Below, one piece after another: positions 24,002 to 31,313 of a DNA stretch of 38,716 nucleotides (the first letter of the stretch is position 1; each line of letters opens with the position of its first letter). The DNA is taken from contig CAYWVO010000030.1 of assembly GCA_964461835.1 (NCBI GenBank), positions 1 through 38,716 of the forward strand. The letters run 5' to 3'. The notes under the pieces were generated by a model. It had not been told where the DNA came from. It searched no databases and worked only from the letters and a program-made list of their open reading frames with translations. The stretch is from CAYWVO01 sp964461835 (GTDB taxonomy: Bacteria > Zixibacteria > MSB-5A5 > WJJR01 > JAJRUJ01). The position numbers and the translations under genes are program-made.

Positions 24002-25201
24002 ATGGCGCAACAGAGATTGCACTCCTGCCAACCTGAGACACCACCCCGCCGCCTCCTGGGAATTATGTCCGGCACCTCAGCCGACGGCCTTGATTTGGCG
24101 CTCATTGATGTGTCTTCTGATTTGCCCGACATCCACTTTCAGGTAAAAGCAACTGCCAGCCAACCATACAGCACACCATTGCGCCGGGAGATTCACCGGC
24201 TCATCGACGCCGATTCCTGTCGATTCGCCGACTTAACGCGACTACACCATCGCTGGGCCGTTTACACAGCGGCAGCGATTAAGGCCTTCTTGCGTGCGAA
24301 GAAAATTCCCCTGCATTCGCTGGATGCGATCGCCTCGCATGGTCAGACTATTGCCCATCATCCGCGGCCGCGTAATTATCTCGGGAGAAAGAGCTGGGGA
24401 ACATTACAAATTGGCGACCCTTCGGTCCTGGCGCAGCAGACTCGTTGTACCGTCGTCGGTGATTTTCGCTGGGCGGACATTGGCGCCGGCGGATCGGGCG
24501 CTCCGCTTTCCGGCTACTACCATTACCTTATGCTAGCGCAAGTTGAGAGCGGCCCCGGCCGCCGTGCCCCGCTGGCGGTGTTGAATATTGGGGGTATCGC
24601 CAACATTTCCGTAACTCATCGTACGCGCAAGCGGTTCACCGTTATCGCATTCGATTGCGGGCCGGGTAACAGCCTTTCGGATGCGCTGATGCGGCGCTGG
24701 GGCCGTCGCCAGTACGACCGGGATGGCACTATTGCCAAGCACGGTACCATCATGCAGGAGACACTCACCCGCATGAAACGCCATGGGTATTTTAGACGAA
24801 AACCGCCGAAAAGCTGTGGCAAAGAGGAGTTTGGTGCGACATTCATCGACCAATATTTTCCAAAACCACCGCGTGACCGGGCGGCGTTGGCTGATCGAAT
24901 CAGCACCGTCGATGAGTTGGCTGCCTGGGCCATCGCGGGCAGTTGCCGCTGGTTGGGCCGGATCGGCGGAATTATTGTGGTGGGTGGCGGCAGACATAAC
25001 AAACATCTGATTGGACGGTTGCGGGATATGGTGGATCCGCGACCACTTATCTCGGCTGATTATCTGGGGATTCCGGGAGATTATGTCGAAGCGATCGGCT
25101 TTGCCCTGCTGGCTAATGAAACATTACATGGACGGCCGGGAAACTTGGGCGGCGCTACCGGCGGCCACTCCGCCGTACTGGGCAAAATTTGCTATCCATA
25201 G
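24002..25201 (+). CDS. anmK: Anhydro-N-acetylmuramic acid kinase
   Basis: 399 residues of the ASKHA kinase fold. It opens the 1,6-anhydro ring of anhydroMurNAc and phosphorylates it to MurNAc-6-phosphate. Signatures: GIMSGTSADGLDLAL at about 20-34 (phosphate-binding loop), ASHGQTIAHHP near 117-127, GDFRWADIGAGGSGAPL near 154-170, NIGGIANIS near 195-203, FDCGPGNSLSDAL near 217-229 and VVGGGRHN near 325-332. GAGAGG lies 5 nt before the ATG at 24002; longer in-frame starts overlap nagZ and are rejected. Adjacent nagZ supplies its substrate. Confidence 0.95.
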   Translation: MAQQRLHSCQPETPPRRLLGIMSGTSADGLDLALIDVSSDLPDIHFQVKATASQPYSTPLRREIHRLIDADSCRFADLTRLHHRWAVYTAAAIKAFLRAKKIPLHSLDAIASHGQTIAHHPRPRNYLGRKSWGTLQIGDPSVLAQQTRCTVVGDFRWADIGAGGSGAPLSGYYHYLMLAQVESGPGRRAPLAVLNIGGIANISVTHRTRKRFTVIAFDCGPGNSLSDALMRRWGRRQYDRDGTIAKHGTIMQETLTRMKRHGYFRRKPPKSCGKEEFGATFIDQYFPKPPRDRAALADRISTVDELAAWAIAGSCRWLGRIGGIIVVGGGRHNKHLIGRLRDMVDPRPLISADYLGIPGDYVEAIGFALLANETLHGRPGNLGGATGGHSAVLGKICYP

Positions 25202-25289
25202 CGCATCGGGGGTCCGGAACGGGTGGCGGTGCTTTTATGATGTGCCGATAACCTGAACAACCACCAGAAAGTGAGGAGTCGAGAGGAAC

Positions 25290-26558
25290 GTGAAATCACG
25301 CAACGCGTTATCTGGTGTCGTAGTTTGTTGTTCCCTGGCAATTACAATTGTCGGTTGTGGCAGCGCCAGTCGCCTTCAGCAACGCCAAACGGCGCCACCG
25401 GTCCCGCCAACCGTGCGAGTGTTATTGAAGTCTGATGCGGACAGGTTTGTCGTTAAAGGATCGGGCCGATATCTGGTGCAGGGCACCATTCCGGATGGTG
25501 GTGTCGTTACCTACTACTGCAAGCGCCCGGTTACTTTGACTTACCTTAACCGGGGCTGGGAACTCACGGAAAAGGCAGGGACCGTACTGGAGACCGAGCT
25601 GATCCAGCCGTCGGTGTATTCCGTCAATGACGATCATCACTTATCGATAAACGGCAGCCCCTACCCAGGAACGCTCGTCTTTCTTCCCCCACGAGGGACA
25701 ACGGAAAATCCGCGCATTATTAACCAGGTCCATATCGACGATTACCTGCTGGGCGTGTTGCCCCCGGAGTTGGGCCAGCGTTCCGCCGACGAATTCGAGG
25801 CGATCAAAGCGCAGGCGGTAGCCGCCCGGACCTACGCGCTTTCCCGCCTCGGCCAGTATGAAGGCAAAGAGTACGATCTCTACGCCGATCATCACGACCA
25901 AATTTATGTTGGCTTGCAATCTACCACTAAATTGATTCGGCGGGCAGTCAAAGAGACAATCGGCGAGGTGTTGCGCTACGACGGGAACCTTATTGAGGCG
26001 TACTACCATTCCACCTGCGGCGGCTTTACCGATGACATCACTGCCGTATGGGGTAAAGATTACGTGCCATATTTACACCCGGCCAGCGATGATACCTTTT
26101 GCCGGTGGTCGAAGTATTCTGTGTGGACAGAAATCTGGGATAACAAGACCCTCTACACGAACCTGCAACGGTATTTGCAATCCCGAGGCACCGCGCCATT
26201 CAAAACCTTTACCGCGATCCGGGGAATACGCACAGATGGCACCACACCCGGCGGCCGAGTCGGGAAACTTATCATCGAGACCGACCGCGGTGTGATTATC
26301 TTGCCGTCGGACGAAAGCCGCTGGGCGTTGGGACGGCCCTCGACAGATGGTCCAATCCTGCAAAGCGCCCGCTTTACTCTCTATCCTGAGTATGACGACT
26401 ACGGCGAACTGATGCGGCTTACCGCGACTGGAAACGGCTATGGCCATGGCATTGGCATGTGTCAATGCGGAATGATCGGTCGCGCAAGGGCAGGACACGA
26501 TTACCGGCACATCCTCGAACACTACTACACCGGGGCTATAATTGAAAAAACCTATTGA
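25290..26558 (+). CDS. SpoIID/LytB-domain lipoprotein, probable lytic transglycosylase
   Basis: 422 residues. The N-terminus has a lipobox (TIVGC, Cys23), so it is a lipoprotein on the periplasmic side. The SpoIID domain begins near 145: HIDDYLLGVLPPELG, with the likely catalytic glutamate E160, then EAIKAQAVAARTYAL at about 170-184, YYHSTCGG near 239-246 and GYGHGIGMCQCGM near 386-398. SpoIID enzymes cut glycan strands to leave anhydroMurNAc ends, usually on denuded glycans. The start is GTG with GAGAGG 3 nt before it. It follows anmK by 88 nt. Its place beside nagZ and anmK suggests that it makes the anhydro-muropeptides these enzymes recycle. The function is inferred from the domain; it is not a sporulation gene in this context. 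Confidence 0.85.
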   Translation: MKSRNALSGVVVCCSLAITIVGCGSASRLQQRQTAPPVPPTVRVLLKSDADRFVVKGSGRYLVQGTIPDGGVVTYYCKRPVTLTYLNRGWELTEKAGTVLETELIQPSVYSVNDDHHLSINGSPYPGTLVFLPPRGTTENPRIINQVHIDDYLLGVLPPELGQRSADEFEAIKAQAVAARTYALSRLGQYEGKEYDLYADHHDQIYVGLQSTTKLIRRAVKETIGEVLRYDGNLIEAYYHSTCGGFTDDITAVWGKDYVPYLHPASDDTFCRWSKYSVWTEIWDNKTLYTNLQRYLQSRGTAPFKTFTAIRGIRTDGTTPGGRVGKLIIETDRGVIILPSDESRWALGRPSTDGPILQSARFTLYPEYDDYGELMRLTATGNGYGHGIGMCQCGMIGRARAGHDYRHILEHYYTGAIIEKTY

Positions 26559-26602
26559 TTCCCCTCCGAACTTGCCTAAATTCCTCCGCCAGGAGGGGAT
26601 GT

Positions 26603-28324
26603 ATGACCGTGTTCCGGGGGGCAGGAATCCTTGCCGGTTTACTTTTTGTCCTGGTATTTTTTTCAGCGCAGGCTCAGAGTCGTCCCATCGAATGGGGACT
26701 CACGGTGGGCGGCGGTGGCGCCCAGGCGATGCTCAACTCAACTGTTCAACCTTGGGCTATAGGTATCGAAGGCCGGCTTGGGTTGGACCTGCGGCTGGAT
26801 AACCGCTGGCGGCTGGCCCTGACCGGTGGCTGGCGACGATTCTGGAACGACACTACCACCAGTGCCACGCTGAAATTACCTGATCCGGAAAAAGCTGCTT
26901 CCCGGGTTTGGACGAGTGTGGCGGTTAACCTGGGAATTCGACGGCTTTTCAGCATGTCGGGGAGGGTGATTCCGTATCTGCAAGCGGGCGGCGGTCTTAC
27001 CACGTGGGAGGTTGCCGATTACGAATCCGGGCAGGCGATCCAGGTCCTAGACGGCGACGGTGACTTGGTTGATTTTTCCGCCAGCGAGTGGCATGCCATG
27101 GCCGGGACAGGGGTTGAAATTAACCTCGCACGCTCCACGATTCTGCGACTGGGAGCCGATTTCTACTTTCTTACCGGTGCAGGGACCGATTTTGCTGAGA
27201 CCGTGGACGACTGGCGTTCACGAGGTAACCTTGTTGTCTCGTTTGCTTTAGCAACGTATTTCGGTCGAAGCCATTCAACAATACACCATACCCATGAGGA
27301 TGATTTGCCGCCTGTGCTTGCAGCGGATCAGCGGGAGAAAGACACCGCCCAGATCACCACCTCGATGGAACAACCGAATATTTACGGTCGAGGCGACGAT
27401 GACCACGATGGCGTCCCAAACCGAGATGATGAATGCCCTGATACCCCCACTGGATTGCGGGTTGATGATCGCGGTTGCCCGTCCGATGCCGACAGCGACG
27501 GCATTGCCGATGTGTATGACCGCTGCGCCTTTACTCCCGAGAACGCACCGGTAGACAGTATCGGCTGCCCACTGGACTCAGACATGGATGGTGTCATTGA
27601 TTTATTCGATACCTGTGCCGCCACCCCGGAAGGGGCTTTAGTCGATGCTGAGGGATGTCCGAAAGACACCGATGGGGATGGGATTTTCGATGGTCTGGAT
27701 CAATGCCCCGACACGCCGGAAAAGTTTCTCGCCGTCGTGGATGCGCATGGGTGCAGTGAAGATAACGACAATGACGGCATTGTTGACTGGCTGGACAATT
27801 GCCCGGATTCCCCCGCCGAGGCCAATGTCGATTCGACGGGCTGTGTGCCTGACGCGGATGCGGATGGTATCCCGGATCGAGTAGATATGTGCCCCAATAC
27901 ACCATCCGGGTTGGCGGTCGATGAGACCGGCTGCCTGGTAATGACGCAACTTGACCGTAAGTTATTGTTGTTTCCGGACTTTGAGGCGGGATACGTGAAT
28001 TTGGATCGGGTATCGAAAGGGATTTTGAATGATCTCGCGATTCGACTGGCGGATAATCCGGATATCTCAGTGTTTATTCGCGGTTACACTGACAATATCG
28101 GGGAGGATGAGGCCAACCAGGAAATTTCTCAACGCCGAGCAGACGCCGCCCGTCAGTATCTAATCGACCGGGGAATTTCGCCAAATCGCGTTCACGCCAT
28201 TGGCTTAGGAGAAATCGACTATATTGCCAGCAACGAGACCGCCGCCGGCAGAAAACGCAATCGGCGGCTCGAATTTACCTTTGAATATAGCGATCGAAGT
28301 AATACATTGATAGGGGATCAGTAG
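26603..28324 (+). CDS. OmpA-family outer membrane protein with thrombospondin type 3 repeats
   Basis: 573 residues. The signal peptide is about 1-24 (ends SAQAQ). A beta-barrel-like domain occupies about 27-225. Six thrombospondin type 3 repeats run from about 262 to 444, each with a D-x-D-x-DG calcium loop, then D-x-C-P-x-TP and a closing GC (for example DTDGDGIFDGLDQCPDTP). The C-terminal OmpA domain at about 451-566 has GYTDNIGEDEANQEISQRRA, the peptidoglycan (diaminopimelate) binding signature, and ends with RKRNRRLEF. It links outer membrane to cell wall. AGGAGG lies 6 nt before the ATG at 26603; the in-frame start at 26555 overlaps the previous gene. It is 44 nt after the SpoIID-type gene and may be co-transcribed with it. 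Confidence 0.93.
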   Translation: MTVFRGAGILAGLLFVLVFFSAQAQSRPIEWGLTVGGGGAQAMLNSTVQPWAIGIEGRLGLDLRLDNRWRLALTGGWRRFWNDTTTSATLKLPDPEKAASRVWTSVAVNLGIRRLFSMSGRVIPYLQAGGGLTTWEVADYESGQAIQVLDGDGDLVDFSASEWHAMAGTGVEINLARSTILRLGADFYFLTGAGTDFAETVDDWRSRGNLVVSFALATYFGRSHSTIHHTHEDDLPPVLAADQREKDTAQITTSMEQPNIYGRGDDDHDGVPNRDDECPDTPTGLRVDDRGCPSDADSDGIADVYDRCAFTPENAPVDSIGCPLDSDMDGVIDLFDTCAATPEGALVDAEGCPKDTDGDGIFDGLDQCPDTPEKFLAVVDAHGCSEDNDNDGIVDWLDNCPDSPAEANVDSTGCVPDADADGIPDRVDMCPNTPSGLAVDETGCLVMTQLDRKLLLFPDFEAGYVNLDRVSKGILNDLAIRLADNPDISVFIRGYTDNIGEDEANQEISQRRADAARQYLIDRGISPNRVHAIGLGEIDYIASNETAAGRKRNRRLEFTFEYSDRSNTLIGDQ

Positions 28325-28349
28325 GAGTTCGTATTTCGGGAGTCTGAGG

Positions 28350-28526
28350 ATGTCACGTACCACACCCGCTACCAGAAGTTCTGTTCGTCGTCTACGTTCA
28401 TTACCAACCCAAATGGCGCGCCGGCGCCGTAAAGTCCAAGCGCCGCTTAAGTCGAATGAGGTCGACCAGGCGCCGAATCAGAATACCGACGAAGGCAGGA
28501 ATAAGTACGTGAAAGATGTACGCTAG
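28350..28526 (+). CDS. Small basic protein of 58 residues, hypothetical
   Basis: I translate an open frame ATG-TAG of 58 residues starting MSRTTPATRSSVRRLRS and ending YVKDVR. The N-terminal half is strongly basic (MARRRRKVQ) and the C-terminal half is polar and Asn/Gln/Asp-rich. GGGAG lies 7 nt before the ATG, a good position. It begins 25 nt after the OmpA-like gene and is convergent with the CorC-type gene. I do not recognise a family. It could be a nucleic-acid-binding or ribosome-associated peptide, or a chance frame in a 230-nt gap. Confidence 0.4.
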   Translation: MSRTTPATRSSVRRLRSLPTQMARRRRKVQAPLKSNEVDQAPNQNTDEGRNKYVKDVR

Positions 28527-28555
28527 GTAAATTTACTACTCGTCCGCCTGACAAC

Positions 28556-29866
28556 TTATCCGCGTTCGCTCACCGTTTCCCGGGTTGCGTCCACACTCAG
28601 GACTTTCCGGGCATCTGCGCGCAGGACCCGCAGCGTAATCGGGCCGAAGGTTACTATATCTCCTTGCCGCGGAATTCGCTCCAGTTCTTCGGACAACAGC
28701 CCACTAATGGTCCCCGGGCCGCCGGTGGGAAGTTCGGCATCAAAATAATCGTTGAAATCTTCGACGGTGACATGGCCGGCAACGATGGCATGATGGTCGT
28801 TGCGCCGGACAAAGTCTCGCACTTCATCGCGGTCGTGTTCATCGCGGATCTCACCCACCAGTTCTTCGAGGATATCCTCCAGGGTAATAATTCCGGCGGT
28901 GCCCCCGAATTCATCCAGCACCACCGCAATATGGGTGCGCTTGGCCTGGAATTTGGCCAGCAGTTCGCCTATCGGCATGGAATCGGGCACGAAATATGGC
29001 TCCCGCAAAAGGCGTTCGAAATCGATCTCCTTGCCGACGGCTAAACGGCGGAGGACATCTTTTGTGTAAAGAATCCCAATTACCTGGTCTAAGTCACCAC
29101 GATAGACCGGGTAGCGGGAAAAACGTTCCTCGACCAAGAAGTGAAGAATCCGGTTTTTCTTCCATTCGATGTCCATGCCGGCAATTTCGGTCCGGGGTGT
29201 CATCACATTGCGGCCGACAATATGGGTGAAACTCAGGGCGGCGTGCACCAAGCGTCGTTCGGTGTGGTCGATGTTGCCGTGTCGTGTACCCTCCAGGGCA
29301 AGCAGTTTCAGCTCCTCGTCGGTGACCGTAGTGACCTGCCCGCGCCGGACACCCAACAATCCGGCAATAGCGCTGCTGGTACCCGCCAGAATTTTTACTA
29401 CGGGGTAGGTCAACCAGGAAAAAAACAACACCGAATGGGCGGCACGGGTCGCTGTAATTCCGGGACGGGCCAGGGCGTAATATTTGGGCACCAGTTCCCC
29501 GATAACCAGCGAGAGAAATGATACCGCAATCACCACCAAGCCGATGGCAATCGGTTCAGGGGCAGCCTGCACCACCGGGATCGGTACCTCACGAAGATGC
29601 GGCACCAGAAAATCCACAATTCGCGCCCCGGATACCACCGAGGCCAACGTAGCCACCAGTGTTACCCCGACCTGCACGGTCGAGAGGAAATTTTCCGGAT
29701 GTTTCTTGAATTGTTCGAGGATTCGGGCCGCTGATCCACCGCGTTTCAGCAGTTCCTTGATGCGGCTGGGACGCACCGCCAGAAACGCCGCCTCTGATCC
29801 GGCGAAGAAACCATTCAGCAGGATCAGAAAGAGAATAATGGCGACTTCTTCGAATATCCCGTTCAC
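28556..29866 (-). CDS. CNNM/CorC-type membrane protein with CBS domains
   Basis: 436 residues from the GTG at 29866. An N-terminal CNNM/DUF21 membrane domain (about four helices, about 5-190) begins ILLNGFFAGSEAAFLAVRPSRI. A CBS pair follows at about 200-330 (NVMTPRTEIAGMD; HIAVVLDEFGGTAGIITLED). A CorC/HlyC-associated C-terminal domain lies at about 345-436. The family is linked to magnesium or cobalt efflux and sodium-coupled transport, and the substrate here is not shown. Start: GGAG lies 9 nt before the GTG; a TTG at 29875 directly follows the GGAG and is less likely. It is the last gene of the minus-strand run from 38.0 kb, 157 nt after htpX. Confidence 0.88.
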   Translation of the reverse strand: MNGIFEEVAIILFLILLNGFFAGSEAAFLAVRPSRIKELLKRGGSAARILEQFKKHPENFLSTVQVGVTLVATLASVVSGARIVDFLVPHLREVPIPVVQAAPEPIAIGLVVIAVSFLSLVIGELVPKYYALARPGITATRAAHSVLFFSWLTYPVVKILAGTSSAIAGLLGVRRGQVTTVTDEELKLLALEGTRHGNIDHTERRLVHAALSFTHIVGRNVMTPRTEIAGMDIEWKKNRILHFLVEERFSRYPVYRGDLDQVIGILYTKDVLRRLAVGKEIDFERLLREPYFVPDSMPIGELLAKFQAKRTHIAVVLDEFGGTAGIITLEDILEELVGEIRDEHDRDEVRDFVRRNDHHAIVAGHVTVEDFNDYFDAELPTGGPGTISGLLSEELERIPRQGDIVTFGPITLRVLRADARKVLSVDATRETVSERG

Positions 29867-30023
29867 GAACGGCAACTCCGCGAACCGGGTCCAACCACAC
29901 TGAATACACCGCGAGAAGGAATAAACGACGACGTGCTACGGTGGGATAATCGACTGTCGTCTTCGACAGGTTGTGCGTCTTCCGTATCCATCTTCAGGGC
30001 CGCCGCGTAAAGCGGATGACCAT

Positions 30024-30869
30024 CTATTTAGAATACGCTAGTTTTTCCAAACGCGCAATACGTTCTTCAACCGGCGGGTGGGTGGAAAACAGGCCGGCCA
30101 TCCCCTTGCCGGATAACGGGCTGAGGATGAACAAATGGGCCGTGCTGGGATTGGCCTTCATCGGCCGTCTTCCCAAGCTGTTGTGCAGCTTCCGTAACGC
30201 GTTGGCCAGCGATAGCGGTTTGCCGGAGATTCGCGCTCCTTCCTTATCGGCTGCGTATTCACGGGTACGAGAAATTGCCATCTGGATAAACATCGCCGCC
30301 AATGGGGCGACGATTGCCATCACCAGCAAACCAAGTCCGCCGCCACGGTTGTCCCGACCGCCGTAGCCACCGAAGATCGCTCCCCAGCGGGCCATATACG
30401 CCAGCATGGAAATCGCGCCAGCCACGGTTGCCGCAATTGTCTGCGTGAGAATATCCCGATTTTTCACGTGGGCCAACTCATGAGACATGACCCCCTCGAC
30501 CTCGTCATCCGAAAGCAAATCCAGCAGGCCCTCTGTTGCGGCAACGGCGGCATGTTTCGGATTGCGACCGGTGGCGAAAGCATTTGGTGCGCCACCGGGG
30601 ATGATATACACCCGGGGCATGGGAAGATTGGCCATTTGTGCCTGATTGCGAACGATCCGATGCAGTCGCGGCGCCTCGCTCTCGTCGACCTCTTGCGCAC
30701 GATAGAGCTTCAGGACAATCTTGTCCGAGAACCAGTAGGAGAAAAAGTTCATCGCGACCGCGAACATAAACGCCACGATCATCCCCTGCCGTCCGCCGAC
30801 AGCCAGACCAATCAGCAGAAACAGCACGGTCAGTGCAGTCAGTAAGAGCAGCGTCTTAAATCTGTTCAT
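30024..30869 (-). CDS. htpX: HtpX family membrane zinc metalloprotease
   Basis: 281 residues of peptidase family M48. It degrades misfolded or damaged membrane proteins at the inner membrane. Two N-terminal helices (about 5-25 and 28-48), then the zinc motif HELAH at 130-134 and the third ligand Glu in TREYAADKEGA at about 202-212. Hydrophobic segments at about 142-160 and 180-200 flank a Gly-rich loop (GGYGGRDNRGGG). It ends with the usual STHPP-x-x-R-I motif. GGGGGGAGAGG is just before the ATG. It sits in a run of envelope genes, downstream of the CcmH-like protein (42-nt gap). Confidence 0.95.
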   Translation of the reverse strand: MNRFKTLLLLTALTVLFLLIGLAVGGRQGMIVAFMFAVAMNFFSYWFSDKIVLKLYRAQEVDESEAPRLHRIVRNQAQMANLPMPRVYIIPGGAPNAFATGRNPKHAAVAATEGLLDLLSDDEVEGVMSHELAHVKNRDILTQTIAATVAGAISMLAYMARWGAIFGGYGGRDNRGGGLGLLVMAIVAPLAAMFIQMAISRTREYAADKEGARISGKPLSLANALRKLHNSLGRRPMKANPSTAHLFILSPLSGKGMAGLFSTHPPVEERIARLEKLAYSK

Positions 30870-30911
30870 ACCTCTCCCCCCGAGACAGTTATCCCACGGG
30901 ACATTTGCCAG

Positions 30912-31265
30912 TTACAGATTAAATTCCGCGATGATTTGTTCTCGTACCTGTTCCGGGTCGACGCCATCGGCCAACAGTACCTTCACCCGGTCCTCGATTT
31001 GGTGACAGCGATCACAATGACAAACGCCAATTTGCTGCGTGCAACCAGGATCCGGGCACTGTAACCCGGCAATGATGTGCTGATCGCCCGGATCGAGCTG
31101 ATGCGGGCAATTGGCGGTACTGGGATTTGCAGTCAAGGTCGGCGGTTGCTGCACCGGCGCCCCTTGCCGACTGAAGGCGTAGCCACCAATGAATCCTGCC
31201 AACAGGCCGACCACGAGCAGCAAAACACTATTGGCTTGAAAGAACGATGCTTTTTGTTGTGTCAT
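30912..31265 (-). CDS. Membrane-anchored cysteine-rich protein with CcmH-like tail
   Basis: 117 residues. One N-terminal membrane anchor (about 12-31) is followed by a Pro/Thr linker and a cysteine cluster: C53, C70-x4-C75, then C82-x-C84-x2-C87. The tail, about 88-115 (IEDRVKVLLADGVDPEQV), matches the helical part of CcmH/NrfF proteins, which reduce apocytochrome c for haem attachment, though the classic RC-x2-C is replaced by QCPDPGC. It probably binds zinc or carries periplasmic thiols. GAGG lies 5 nt before the ATG. It is 48 nt downstream of the second large membrane protein. No cytochrome or other ccm gene is in the window, so a cytochrome role is unproven. Confidence 0.7.
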   Translation of the reverse strand: MTQQKASFFQANSVLLLVVGLLAGFIGGYAFSRQGAPVQQPPTLTANPSTANCPHQLDPGDQHIIAGLQCPDPGCTQQIGVCHCDRCHQIEDRVKVLLADGVDPEQVREQIIAEFNL

Positions 31266-31313
31266 AACTTCCTCAACGGTTTCCCCGATTATCTCCCGGA
31301 ATACATACGAAGT

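Noticed and set aside
27380..27940. Repetitive DNA within the OmpA gene considered as a direct-repeat or CRISPR-like array
   Set aside because: The repeats are protein-level thrombospondin type 3 units with diverged DNA. There are no constant repeats or spacers, and no CRISPR array exists in the window.
29863..29991. Minus-strand 42-codon frame whose stop overlaps the CorC-type GTG start as GTGA
   Set aside because: The overlap resembles coupling, but there is no ribosome binding site and no recognisable sequence. Kept only as a weak possibility.
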